A stretch of 64,000 nt of DNA from Bosea sp. PAMC 26642 (GTDB lineage: Bacteria; Pseudomonadota; Alphaproteobacteria; Rhizobiales; Beijerinckiaceae): the NCBI RefSeq assembly GCF_001562255.1, contig NZ_CP014301.1:4991501-5055500 (forward strand), given 5' to 3'. How positions within the stretch are numbered: position 1 is the first letter of the stretch; every line of letters starts with the position of its first letter. This document shows, piece by piece, positions 34,210 through 43,534 of this stretch. A program made the position numbers and the translations under genes. Under the pieces are notes generated by a model that saw nothing but the letters and a program-made list of their open reading frames with translations, ran no database searches and was not told the DNA's origin.

Positions 34210-36278
34210 GCGGCCTCCAGCGCGATGTCGATATTGCCGGCATCGTCGAGGCGGGCAGTCTGGCCCGGCCCGATGACGCAGGTGCAGTCATATTCCTCGA
34301 TGACGAAGGGCCCGTGCCGGGGGAGTGCGTCGAGATCGGCCCGGCCGATCACAGCGACCGTGGCCGCGCCCCGCTCTTCAAAGGACACGGGCCGGTCGAC
34401 CCGGCGCTGCGGCGGTGCCGCGCCGAACCTCTGCGGCGGCGCCACCAGCGGCAGCCGCGCCGTCAGCCGCGCATTGACGAGATGGACCTGATCCTTCTGC
34501 GAGCGGTGGCCATAGGTCCGCTCATGCTCCTGATGGAACAGTTCGGCCAGCTCATCGAAGGCGAGGCGCCGCGCCGGCACTGTCAGCTCATAGGCCTGCC
34601 CGACATAGCGCAGATCGGCCGCGAACCGGAATTCGGCGCGCGAAAGCTCGTAGCCTTCCAGCACCAGCACCCGACGGGCATCCTCGGTCAGTTCGGCGTA
34701 GAGCCGGGCCAGACCGGCGTCGTCGAGTTCGCCGGCCCTGCGGCGCGAGGGGCGCACGAACTCCTGCTCGACATCCGAGCGGAGCAATCCGAGTGCGCTG
34801 AAGACGCCGGCGGCCCGCGGAATCACCACGCGCCTGATCCCGAGCGCCTTGGCGACTTCGGCGGCCACGACCGGCCCGTTGCCGCCGAAGGCGACCAGCG
34901 TCGAATGGCGCGGATCGCGGCCGCGATAGGTCGAGACGGCCTTCACCGCCCGCGTCATCGTGGTGACGGCGAGCGTCAGCACGCCGCGCGCCGTCGTTGT
35001 TAGGTCGAGCCCGAGCGGGCGCGCGACCTGGTCGTTCAGCGCCGCGCGTCCTGCATCGGCCTGCAAGGGAAAGGTGCCGCCGGCCAGCGCCACATCGTTG
35101 ATGTAGCCGAGCGTCAGGAAGGCGTCGGTCAGCGTCGCCTGCTTGCCGCCGAGCCCGTAACAGACCGGGCCGGGATAGGCACCGGCGCTTTGGGGGCCGA
35201 CCGACACCTGATTCATCTTGTCGATCGCAACGATGCTGCCGCCGCCGGCGCCGATCTCCGAGACATCGATGAACGGCATCTTGATCGGATAGCCGCCGCC
35301 CTTGACCAGCTTGCTGGAGAGGTTGATGCCGGCCCCGACCTCGTATTCGGTGGTGCGGGCTGGCTCGCCATCCTCGATCAGCGCGGCCTTGGCGGTGGTG
35401 CCGCCCATGTCGAAGGAGATGATGCTGGGCTCATTACCGCCCGACACCAGCCGCGCGCAAGCGATCACGCCGGCCGCAGGCCCGGATTCCACCAGCGAGG
35501 CCGCGCGCTTCACCGCTGAACCCAGCCGCATGATGCCGCCGCCCGAATGCATCATCTCGACGGGACAGGTGACGCCGATCGAGGCCAGCCGCGTCGTCAG
35601 CGCGGCGGCGTAATTGCGCACCACCGGCCCGATATAGGCGTTTACGACGACGGTCGAAGTGCGCTCATATTCGCGGATCTCGGGCAGGATCTCCGAGCCC
35701 CGGCAGATATAGACCTCCTCGCCAAGCTCCGCGCGCAGGATCGCCTCGGCTGCGATCTCGTGGTCGGGGTTGGCATAGGCGTGCATGAAGCTGATTGCGA
35801 CCGCCTCGACCTTCTGCTCGCGAAACTGCGCGGCCGCGCGCCGAACATCACCCTCGTTCAGTGCGAGGCGCACCGAACCGTCGGGTCCGAGCCGCTCGCG
35901 CGCTTCCAGCCGCAGATACCGGGGCGCCAGCGGCTTGGGCTTGTCGTATTGCAGGTCGTAGAGCACGGGGATGCGCAGGCGGCGCATTTCGAGCACGTCT
36001 CGGAAGCCCTCGGTGGTCAAAAGCCCCGTGCGGGCGCCCTTGTATTCCAGGATCGCATTGGTCGCGACAGTGGTGGCGTGAACGATGCCGGTGATGCGGT
36101 CTGGCGTGGTTTCATAGTCCGCGACGAGCCGGCTCAGTGCCTCGGCGATGCCGCGGCTATAGTCGTCGGGTGTCGAGGGCACCTTCCGGGTTTCGATCAG
36201 CCCGTCGTCGCGGGCAATCACGATATCGGTAAACGTACCGCCGATATCGATGCCGATCCTGTAGCTATGCTGCGCCAT
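34206..36278 (-). CDS. Hydantoinase/oxoprolinase A-type subunit
   Basis: Alpha-type ATP-using subunit of the hydantoinase/oxoprolinase pair, 690 residues. The N-terminal HyuA motif RIGIDIGGTFTDIVI (phosphate-binding, ASKHA-like) is followed by GIVHATTVATNAILEYKGARTGLLTTEGFRDVLEMRR, both strong family markers. The middle holds a second ASKHA motif (IISFDMGGTTAKAALI) and VSVGPQSAGAYPGPVCYG. It sits 30 bases after the peptide ABC ATPase, so the imported compound likely reaches this enzyme. Possible substrates are pyroglutamyl compounds or hydantoins. Confidence 0.92.
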   Translation of the reverse strand: MAQHSYRIGIDIGGTFTDIVIARDDGLIETRKVPSTPDDYSRGIAEALSRLVADYETTPDRITGIVHATTVATNAILEYKGARTGLLTTEGFRDVLEMRRLRIPVLYDLQYDKPKPLAPRYLRLEARERLGPDGSVRLALNEGDVRRAAAQFREQKVEAVAISFMHAYANPDHEIAAEAILRAELGEEVYICRGSEILPEIREYERTSTVVVNAYIGPVVRNYAAALTTRLASIGVTCPVEMMHSGGGIMRLGSAVKRAASLVESGPAAGVIACARLVSGGNEPSIISFDMGGTTAKAALIEDGEPARTTEYEVGAGINLSSKLVKGGGYPIKMPFIDVSEIGAGGGSIVAIDKMNQVSVGPQSAGAYPGPVCYGLGGKQATLTDAFLTLGYINDVALAGGTFPLQADAGRAALNDQVARPLGLDLTTTARGVLTLAVTTMTRAVKAVSTYRGRDPRHSTLVAFGGNGPVVAAEVAKALGIRRVVIPRAAGVFSALGLLRSDVEQEFVRPSRRRAGELDDAGLARLYAELTEDARRVLVLEGYELSRAEFRFAADLRYVGQAYELTVPARRLAFDELAELFHQEHERTYGHRSQKDQVHLVNARLTARLPLVAPPQRFGAAPPQRRVDRPVSFEERGAATVAVIGRADLDALPRHGPFVIEEYDCTCVIGPGQTARLDDAGNIDIALEAA

Positions 36279-36308
36279 GGTCTTGGTCTCGTGAGGTCGG
36301 AGGAGAGA

Positions 36309-37163
36309 TCAGCCGGCGCTCTCGCGCAGCGGGCTGGGAAGGGTGGCGGCCGCCTGGCCGCGACGCCCCTTGATGCCTTTCGGCACAGCGGCGATCAGGA
36401 GCTGCGTGTAGGGGTGGGATGGCGCATCGAGCACGTCGAGGCACGGTCCCTGCTCGACGATCTCGCCCTTGCGCATCACGATGATCCGTGAACAGAGCGT
36501 GCGCACCAGCGCCAGATCATGGCTGATGAAGAGCAGCGTCAGGCCGAGGTCGCGCGTCAGCCGGCTCAGCAGATTGATCACCTGCGCCTGCAGCGAGACG
36601 TCGAGCGAGGAGACCGGCTCGTCGGCGATCAGAATGTCGGGCTTCATCGCCAGTGCCCGCGCCAGTCCGACGCGCTGCCGCTGTCCGCCGGAGAGTTCAT
36701 GCGGCAACCGTGGCGCCAGTTCAGCGCCGAGACCGACCAGCGCCAGCATCGCGAATGCCTCGGATTCGCGCTCAGGCTTCGCCACGCCGCGCAGCGCCAG
36801 CGTCTCGGTCAGGCACCTGCTCACTGTCTTGCGTGGGTTGAGCGCGCTGCTCGAATCCTGGAACGCCATCTGGATGCGCCGCCGCCACGGCCCGCCATGG
36901 TCGCGCATCAGGTTTGAAAGCGGCTCGCCGTCGAGCAGAACCTCGCCCGAGGTCGGCCTGGTCAGCCCTGTCGCGATGTTCGCCAATGTCGACTTGCCCG
37001 AGCCGCTTTCGCCGACGATGCCGACGACGTCGCCGCGCACGATCTCCAGCGAGATGCCGGCGAGCGCCACGAAGCGCGTGTCGCGGCCCAGCAGGCGGTC
37101 GAAGGCCGTGCCCTGCCCATAGGATTTGGTGATGCCGCGCAGCGACAGGATCGGGACGGTCAT
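36309..37163 (-). CDS. Dipeptide/oligopeptide ABC transporter ATP-binding protein 2 (OppF/DppF-like)
   Basis: Second ATPase of the importer, about 284 residues from ATG 37163. Walker A is [10 protein letters not shown], the signature is LSGGQRQRVGLARALA and Walker B is ILIADEPVSSLD. Family features are ALNPRKTVSRCLTETL in the Q-loop region and the C-terminal HPYTQLLIAAVPKG motif of Opp-type ATPases. It overlaps the OppD-like gene stop by four bases. It pairs with OppD to power uptake. Confidence 0.92.
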   Translation of the reverse strand: MTVPILSLRGITKSYGQGTAFDRLLGRDTRFVALAGISLEIVRGDVVGIVGESGSGKSTLANIATGLTRPTSGEVLLDGEPLSNLMRDHGGPWRRRIQMAFQDSSSALNPRKTVSRCLTETLALRGVAKPERESEAFAMLALVGLGAELAPRLPHELSGGQRQRVGLARALAMKPDILIADEPVSSLDVSLQAQVINLLSRLTRDLGLTLLFISHDLALVRTLCSRIIVMRKGEIVEQGPCLDVLDAPSHPYTQLLIAAVPKGIKGRRGQAAATLPSPLRESAG

Positions 37164-38143
37164 TGCGGCCTCCAGCAGGCGAAGCGGCGCTCGGCCTCGC
37201 GCTCCAGCGGCGGCATTTCCTCGACGCAGGCCTCGACGACATGCGGGCAGCGCGGCGAGAACGGGCAGCCCTGCGGCATGCGGCCGAGACGCGGCGGCGC
37301 GCCCTCGATCGACACCAGCGGACCGACAGGCCCGGTCAGGCTCGGCACGCACGCCTGCAGCAGGCCGGTATAGGGATGGCGTGGCTCGCGCTCGATCGCC
37401 TCGACGGGTCCGTCCTCGACGACCTTGCCGCCATACATCACCACGACACGGTCGACGATCTCGGCGACGAGCTGAAGGTTGTGCGAAATGAAGATCACGG
37501 CAATGCCAAGATCGCGTCGCAGCTCCGCGATCAGGTCGACGATCTGGGCCTGCACGGTGACATCGAGCGCCGTCGTCGGCTCGTCAGCGATCAGCAGGCG
37601 CGGGCGGCAGGCGATCGCCATGGCGATCAAAGCGCGTTGGCGCATTCCGCCGGAGAACTCGTGCGGATAGGCGTCGAGCCGCTTTCCAGCCTCGCGGATG
37701 CCGACGCGCTCCAGCGATTCCGCCGCGATCAGCCGGGCCTCCGTGCCGGAGACGCGTCGATGCGCCCGCACGACGTCGGTGATCTGCCGGCCGATGGTCA
37801 GCGCCGGGTTCAGCGAGCTTTGCGGGTCCTGGAACACCATGGCGATGTCGCGGCCGCGAATGGCCCGCATGGGGGCCTCGTCGAGGCCCAGCAGATCCTG
37901 CCCGTCGAACATCACGCGCCCGCCGGTCGTGCGCGCCGGCGAGCCGAGCAGCCGCATCACCGCGAGCATGCTAAGGCTTTTGCCGGAGCCGGATTCGCCG
38001 ACGACGCCGACGGCCTCGCCGGCCGCCACCGAGAAATCGACGCCGCGTACCGCTTCGACCACACCGCCATCCGCGCTGCGAAAGCCGACGCGCAGACCCT
38101 CAATGCCGAGCAGAGGCGCACTCATGCGACCAGCGACACTCAT
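37160..38143 (-). CDS. Dipeptide/oligopeptide ABC transporter ATP-binding protein 1 (OppD/DppD-like)
   Basis: First ATPase of the importer, about 327 residues. Walker A is [10 protein letters not shown], the signature is [16 protein letters not shown] and Walker B is [12 protein letters not shown]. The C-terminal oligopeptide-ATPase domain has the Cys-rich motif [15 protein letters not shown], which in this group can bind an iron-sulfur cluster. I place the start at ATG 38143, which overlaps the permease stop. ATG 38125 six codons later is also possible. A longer in-frame extension is a shadow of the permease. Confidence 0.92.
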   Translation of the reverse strand: MSVAGRMSAPLLGIEGLRVGFRSADGGVVEAVRGVDFSVAAGEAVGVVGESGSGKSLSMLAVMRLLGSPARTTGGRVMFDGQDLLGLDEAPMRAIRGRDIAMVFQDPQSSLNPALTIGRQITDVVRAHRRVSGTEARLIAAESLERVGIREAGKRLDAYPHEFSGGMRQRALIAMAIACRPRLLIADEPTTALDVTVQAQIVDLIAELRRDLGIAVIFISHNLQLVAEIVDRVVVMYGGKVVEDGPVEAIEREPRHPYTGLLQACVPSLTGPVGPLVSIEGAPPRLGRMPQGCPFSPRCPHVVEACVEEMPPLEREAERRFACWRPQ

Positions 38144-39024
38144 GCGACAAGTGTCCTGGCTTCGCTGCGCGGATCGAACAGCTCGCGCACCGCGTCGCCG
38201 AGCAGATTGAAGCCGATCACGGTGATCGAGATCGCCAGCCCGGGAAACACCGGCAGCCACCATTCCCCGGAATAGATCGCACTGCGCGCATCTGACAGCA
38301 TCGAACCCCAGCTCGCCTGTGGCGGCTGCACCCCCAATCCGACGAAGGAGACGGAGGCCTCGACGACGATGCCGATCGCGACCAGGAGCGTGCCCTGAAC
38401 GATGATCGGCGACAGGCAGTTGGGCAGGACGTCGCCGGTGACGATGTCCCAATGTGTCGCACCCTGGAGATAGCGCCCCTGGACATAGTCGGCCCCGACG
38501 ACGCGGCTCGCCACCGCATAGGTCACCCGGGCGAAGACCGGCGAGAACAGCACGCCGACCAAGAGCACGATCTTGATCTCGTTCGGCAGAAGCAGCGGCC
38601 CGACGCGCACCGGCCCGACGCCGAGGATGCCGACAATCGCGATTGCCCAGACCAGCAGGGGAATCGAGGCCACGCCGTCGACGATGCGCATCACCAGTTG
38701 GTCGCCGAGCCCACCCTTATAGGCTGCGAAGAGCCCCGCCGAGACGCCGATCAGCGCCCCGATGACCACGGCGCCGATGCCGACCGCGAGCGACGCCCGC
38801 GCGCCGAAGATGACCCGGCTGAGCACGTCGCGGCCGGCTTGGTCCGTGCCGAGCCAATGCGCCATGTCCGGCGCCAGCAGCCTGTCCTCTATGCTGAGTG
38901 CGACGGGGTCGTAGGGCGCGATCAGCGGGGCGAAGATCGCGGCGGCGACCATGACGAGAACGATCGCGCCGCCGAGCCAGCCGGTCCAGTCGATCATCCG
39001 CAGCGTGGATGCGAGGCCCCTCAT
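38140..39024 (-). CDS. Dipeptide/oligopeptide ABC transporter permease 2 (OppC/DppC-like)
   Basis: Inner-membrane permease with about six helices, 294 residues. Features include APLIAPYDPVALSIEDRLLAPDMAHWLGTDQAGRDVLSRVIFGARASLAVG, a stretch diagnostic of OppC, and the EAA coupling loop near the C-terminal third. It has the usual FVGLGVQPPQASWGSMLSDAR segment. It overlaps the OppB-like gene by four bases. Confidence 0.93.
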   Translation of the reverse strand: MRGLASTLRMIDWTGWLGGAIVLVMVAAAIFAPLIAPYDPVALSIEDRLLAPDMAHWLGTDQAGRDVLSRVIFGARASLAVGIGAVVIGALIGVSAGLFAAYKGGLGDQLVMRIVDGVASIPLLVWAIAIVGILGVGPVRVGPLLLPNEIKIVLLVGVLFSPVFARVTYAVASRVVGADYVQGRYLQGATHWDIVTGDVLPNCLSPIIVQGTLLVAIGIVVEASVSFVGLGVQPPQASWGSMLSDARSAIYSGEWWLPVFPGLAISITVIGFNLLGDAVRELFDPRSEARTLVA

Positions 39025-39965
39025 GCGGCGACCCTTTGGCGCGGATCGAGCACGCGGTTGACGAGATCAGCAGCGAGATTCGCCAACACGAAGATCACGG
39101 TGAAGAGGAAGACGATGCCCTGTAGCAGAAGGAAGTCGCGCTGCGAGATCGCATTCAGCAAAGCGCGCGACAGGCCCGGCACGTTGAAGACCTGCTCGAT
39201 GATCAGCGCCCAGCCGAACATATAGCCGAAAGACAATGCGGCGAGGTTGATCACCGGCGGCAGCGCATTGATCAGCGCGTAGGCCACGACCCGCGGCGAG
39301 GACAGCCCCATTGCCCGGGCGGTACGGACATAGTCGCCGCGCAGCGTGTCCTGCAGGCTGGCCTGTGTCATCCGCGCCAGCACGGCGATGTAGTACACTG
39401 CGAGCGAGACCGACGGCATCAGGATCGTCTGCAGATGCGCCGACAGCCCGGCCGAGAGCGGCGCATAGCCTCCGGGCGGCAGCCAACGCATATCGACCGC
39501 GATGAAGCGGATCAGCACGATGCCGAGCCAGAAGGCCGGCACCGACAGGCCGACCACCGACAAAAGCCGCGACACGCGATCGAACACGCCGCCGGGGCGC
39601 AAGGCGGCCGCGACGCCGATGCTGATCCCAAAGACCACCGCGATGGCGAAGGCGAAGAGCACGATCGACAGCGTCACCGGCAGGGCGTTGACGATCTCGG
39701 TGCCGACATCGCGTCCGGTGACGAATGATTTCCCGAAATCGCCGCGCAGGATGTCGGAGAGCCAGGCACCATACTGCGCCAGGAAAGGCCGGTCGAGCCC
39801 GTTGGCTTGCTCGAACTGCGCCAGCTGCTCAGCGGTCGCGTCCGCCCCGAGCACGATCCGGGCCGGCGAACCCGGACCAGCGCGCGTCAGCGCAAACAAC
39901 GCGAAGCCGACGAAGAGAAGGGTGCCGAAGGACGAGACGATCCGGCCGGCGACGAGGCGAAGCAT
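39021..39965 (-). CDS. Dipeptide/oligopeptide ABC transporter permease 1 (OppB/DppB-like)
   Basis: Inner-membrane permease with about six helices, 314 residues. The OppB marks are GLDRPFLAQYGAWLSDILRGDFGKSFVTGRDVG and ARMTQASLQDTLRGDYVRTARAMGLS, which is the coupling EAA loop. IIEQVFNVPGLSRALLNAISQRD is the other conserved block. It starts 30 bases downstream of the binding-protein gene with no stem-loop between them, unlike the other ABC operons here. Confidence 0.93.
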   Translation of the reverse strand: MLRLVAGRIVSSFGTLLFVGFALFALTRAGPGSPARIVLGADATAEQLAQFEQANGLDRPFLAQYGAWLSDILRGDFGKSFVTGRDVGTEIVNALPVTLSIVLFAFAIAVVFGISIGVAAALRPGGVFDRVSRLLSVVGLSVPAFWLGIVLIRFIAVDMRWLPPGGYAPLSAGLSAHLQTILMPSVSLAVYYIAVLARMTQASLQDTLRGDYVRTARAMGLSSPRVVAYALINALPPVINLAALSFGYMFGWALIIEQVFNVPGLSRALLNAISQRDFLLLQGIVFLFTVIFVLANLAADLVNRVLDPRQRVAA

Positions 39966-39995
39966 GTGTGATGGTTCCGGGGTGGGCGGCGTGCC

Positions 39996-41555
39996 TTAGA
40001 CCTTCACCTCGCCGACGCTCATCGTCAGCGCCTGGTTGACCTTGAAATCCTGGACGCCCTGTCTCCAGAGATTGGAGGCGTGGACGAAGCCGAGAACGCC
40101 GATGGGCGCGTCGCGGGCCAGGATCGCCTGCATCTTGCCGTAGAGGTCCTTTAGCTTGGCCTCTTCGGTCTCGAGGAAGGAGGCGGCCATCAGCGCATTG
40201 AGCTCGGGGTTATCATAGCCCGTGCTCTTGGAGAGGAACTGCCCTGGCATCACCGTGTTGGCGATGATGTAGGTCGCCTCACCCGGCGACATGAAGACCT
40301 GCATCGCCATCTGGTGCTCGCCGCGCGCGATCTGCTGGATCAGCACCGAGAACTCGTAGACCTTCAGGTTGATCTTGACGCCGATCTTGGCGAGCTGGGC
40401 CTGCAGGAAGATCGCCGCATCCTTGGTGTCGAGCAGATAGGGCTCGGCTTGGATCGAGATGTCGATTTCCGCGCCGGTCGGATATTTCGACTTCGCCAGG
40501 AACTCCTTGGCACGGTCGAGATCGAAGCCGAGCTCCTTCTCGGCCTCGGCGTTGAACCACCAACCGCGCGGCGGGGCGAGCACGGCGGCCGGATCGAGCA
40601 GGCCGTAATAGACTTTGTCGCCGATTGTCTTGCGGTCGATGGCGCAGGACAACGCCTTGCGAAAGTTGAGATCATCCAGCGGCGGCTTGAGGTTGTTGGT
40701 GAACATCAGCAGCGCGCCGCCCAGCGTCGGGCGCGAGGCGCCGGTGATGCCTGGCATCGTCTTGAGGCGGTTGAATTCGCGCGCTGGCGGCGCGCTGATG
40801 ATGTCGACTTGGTTGGTCAGCAGATAGGCGACGCGCGTCGCGTCCTCCGGGATCATCTTGACGACGAGCCGGTCCCAGGCGGGCAGGCCCTTGCGCCAGT
40901 AATTCGGGTTCTTCTTGAAGCTGATCGAGTCGTTGGGCTTCCACTCCTCGAACATGCCGAAGCCGGTGCCCATGCCCGCGGGCTTCGACTTGAAATAGTC
41001 GTCGCCATGTTCCTTGCGCGAGCCGGCTGGGAAGATACCCATATATTTGGTCAGGAAGTACAGCCACTGGCCATAAGGCTCGGACAAATCGACCTGGACC
41101 TTCAGCGGATCCAGCACCGTCACCTTGGCGATCTTGGTGAAAAGCGGCCGGCGCAGCGCCTTGTTGTTGGCGTCGAGCAGATAGTCGAACGAGTATTTCA
41201 CGTCCTCGGCGGTCATCTTCTTGCCGTTGTGGAAGGTGACGTCGTCGCGCAGTTCGAAGGTGTAGGTCTTCTTGTCGGCCGAGATCGTCGGCAGGTCCTT
41301 GGCGAGCTGCGGCTTCAGTACGCCGTCGACATCGAATTCGACAAGGTTCTCGAAGACGGTCTGGCCCAGCACCATCGCGTCATGATTGAGCTGGTTGATC
41401 GGGTCGATCGTGATCGGATTGCTCGGGAGGACGATCGTCAGCGTCTTGCCCGCGTTCGGTTGAGCGTAAAGCAAGCTGGTCGGCAGCATCGCGGCCAGCG
41501 CGCCACCGGCGCCCGCTGTCAGAAATTGTCGGCGATCCGTCGGCAGATTGACCAT
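39996..41555 (-). CDS. Peptide-type ABC transporter substrate-binding protein (family 5), Tat-exported
   Basis: Periplasmic binding protein of the OppA/DppA family, 519 residues. The N-terminus carries a twin-arginine signal: DRRQFLTAGAGGALAAMLP. The fold follows with TLTIVLPSNPITIDPINQ, AEDVKYSFDYLLD and FRKALSCAIDRKTIGDKVYYG. Start ATG 41555 has GGGGAT upstream. Tat export implies the protein folds in the cytoplasm before export, which is seen in some family-5 proteins. Family 5 also covers sugars, opines and nickel. It heads an operon with HyuAB and a D-amino-acid-type PLP enzyme, so the ligand is likely a small cyclic or peptide-like nitrogen compound. Divergent LysR gene at 41701. Confidence 0.93.
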   Translation of the reverse strand: MVNLPTDRRQFLTAGAGGALAAMLPTSLLYAQPNAGKTLTIVLPSNPITIDPINQLNHDAMVLGQTVFENLVEFDVDGVLKPQLAKDLPTISADKKTYTFELRDDVTFHNGKKMTAEDVKYSFDYLLDANNKALRRPLFTKIAKVTVLDPLKVQVDLSEPYGQWLYFLTKYMGIFPAGSRKEHGDDYFKSKPAGMGTGFGMFEEWKPNDSISFKKNPNYWRKGLPAWDRLVVKMIPEDATRVAYLLTNQVDIISAPPAREFNRLKTMPGITGASRPTLGGALLMFTNNLKPPLDDLNFRKALSCAIDRKTIGDKVYYGLLDPAAVLAPPRGWWFNAEAEKELGFDLDRAKEFLAKSKYPTGAEIDISIQAEPYLLDTKDAAIFLQAQLAKIGVKINLKVYEFSVLIQQIARGEHQMAMQVFMSPGEATYIIANTVMPGQFLSKSTGYDNPELNALMAASFLETEEAKLKDLYGKMQAILARDAPIGVLGFVHASNLWRQGVQDFKVNQALTMSVGEVKV

Positions 41556-41700
41556 CGAACATCCCCTTTTATGTGGCGAACCTCGACCGCGCGGAACGTC
41601 TGGCGTGGCGCTGAACAGGGAGAAGCGTAACACCTGCGCGAAGCCGAATGAAAATAAGAACTCTTGGCGCCTCGATAGCCGACCGCTATCGTCTTTGCCC

Positions 41701-42594
41701 ATGCGCTACACTTTCGGTCAGGCTGAGGCTTTCTATTGGGTGGCCCGGCTCGGAGGGTTCCGGGCCGCAGCAACCCATCTCAATCTCGCTCAGCCAACCG
41801 TCAGCTTGCGCGTCAAGGAGCTGGAGCGAATTCTGGGAGCGGAGTTGTTCGACCGCGCCTTGTATCGGCCGGTGCCGACGACGCTGGGCAGCGCGATCTA
41901 TGCCGATGTCGAGCGGATGCTCGCCCATGCCGAACAGGTTCAGCGCCGCTCGAAGGACGCGCTTCCGGGGCGCGGTCTCCTGCGCATCGGCGCCGCCGAC
42001 TCTTTTGCGGCGCTGATCCTGCCCGATCTGCTGGCGGCGCTGGCTGCACGGCATGCAGCCCTCCAAGTCGACGTCACCGTGGATTTCAGCACGCGGCTGG
42101 AACAGCTTCTGCTCGACCGCTCGATCGATATCGCCTTCCTGTCGCAGCCCAGGGCCCACGCTGGAATCACGATCGTGCCCCTCTGGCTGATCGACCTCGT
42201 CTGGGTCGTGGGCAAGGACCTGCCCTTCGAGGGCGACGTCGCCACGCCGGAAAATCTGGTTGACCTGCCAATCTTCACCAACAGCTCGCCCTCGGGCCTA
42301 TTTACGACGATCCAGATGTGGTTCGGCACCAAGGGGCTCAAACCCCATCGGATGAACACCTGCAACCCGCTGACGGTGATCGCAAGGCTCGCCAACGCCG
42401 GCACCGGCGCGGCCTTGATCCCGCGCGAGATGATCAGGGTCTCTGGCGACGATCTCTCCTTGCGCGTGCTGGAGACGAAGCCGCCGATCCCGTCCCACAA
42501 TCTCTGCGCAATGTGGTGGGACAATGAGTCTGCCGCTGAATGCAGCTATCTCGCTGATATCGCCAGAGAGATTTCAATCAGATTGCAGGAATAG
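41701..42594 (+). CDS. LysR-family transcriptional regulator
   Basis: 297 residues with a clear LysR helix-turn-helix (FYWVARLGGFRAAATHLNLAQPTVSLRVKELERILGAELFDRALYR) and a periplasmic-binding-like effector domain. The ATG at 41701 begins MRYTFGQAEAF; an upstream extension of about 50 residues is not supported. It is divergent from the peptide-type binding protein and the HyuAB operon, with 145 bases between the starts, and so probably activates them in the presence of the imported compound. Confidence 0.92.
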   Translation: MRYTFGQAEAFYWVARLGGFRAAATHLNLAQPTVSLRVKELERILGAELFDRALYRPVPTTLGSAIYADVERMLAHAEQVQRRSKDALPGRGLLRIGAADSFAALILPDLLAALAARHAALQVDVTVDFSTRLEQLLLDRSIDIAFLSQPRAHAGITIVPLWLIDLVWVVGKDLPFEGDVATPENLVDLPIFTNSSPSGLFTTIQMWFGTKGLKPHRMNTCNPLTVIARLANAGTGAALIPREMIRVSGDDLSLRVLETKPPIPSHNLCAMWWDNESAAECSYLADIAREISIRLQE

Positions 42595-43534
42595 AGAACG
42601 CGCGGGAGACAGGCGGAAACCTCCGCAAGAAGCTTGCAGTGCCGCTGGGCGGCATTCCGAGACGCGCCAAAGCCAGACGCCGGTTCTCTTTCCGAAAGCA
42701 GACGTGCCCTGCATATCCGAAAACGACACCTTCCCAACAGCCGCCGCCGAAACCAGACTCCTGGAAGGCATTTGATCGCTTGGGCTCTTTGGTGCCGCCG
42801 ATAACAGACTCGGGTCTGCGCGATACGGACAGTGGGAACCATCGTCACCGCCGGCTGTTAGCCCGGCATGGCACACAGCAACAACTCCATACTCACAAGC
42901 ATGCTGGCGAAAGGTTGGGGCGGTTACGCCGGGGTGATGATGGAGCCGCCGCGGCAGCTAGCTTTCGATTTCAGGCCTCCGGGGCCGGCATGCCGCCGTC
43001 AAACCCATCGTCAGGCATGACCGCAAAGCCGACCATGCATTTGATTGAAATCGGACCACTCAATCGGGGCAGGCCACTTCTGTCTTGAGCCGCAACTATG
43101 CCCGAACGCACGCAATCGTCCCGACTTCGCTTCGCCTCGGCTGGAGCCAAGCGAGCGATACTGGCCCGTCTCCATCTACCGATTCTGCACCACATAGCAT
43201 GGACGAGAATGGATTCTTCAACCGGAGCGTCGCCGACCTGACCTTCCTCCCGATCTTGGCGCGCCAGGACGGCCAGAACCCAGAATATCGTTCGCGGTCT
43301 CGCCGGATCGCCGAAGTATTAGTCCGAGAGCAATCTCGGTGGCGCGACGAGCGGCACTGCCGGATGTGGCGAGGTCCTAAAATACGATTTGTAATATCTA
43401 AATTTTTCAATGATTTATGCCATTCATATCTAACCTTCTGATATGGACCACATCCATCGTTGCCCCCCTTTTAGGCACCGCCTAAGCTCGTGTCATCGAA
43501 GGGCGAACAACGCCCCGTCTTCAGGGAGGTGACG
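42595..43534. other. 940-base region without a recognisable gene
   Basis: No frame codes for a recognisable domain, and the short open frames lack ribosome binding sites. The part from about 43380 to 43445 is AT-rich compared with the rest of the window and lies about 90 bases upstream of the arabinofuranosidase operon, so it probably holds that operon's promoter. The first half might hold decayed gene remnants. No tRNA-like or repeat signal was seen. Confidence 0.4.
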
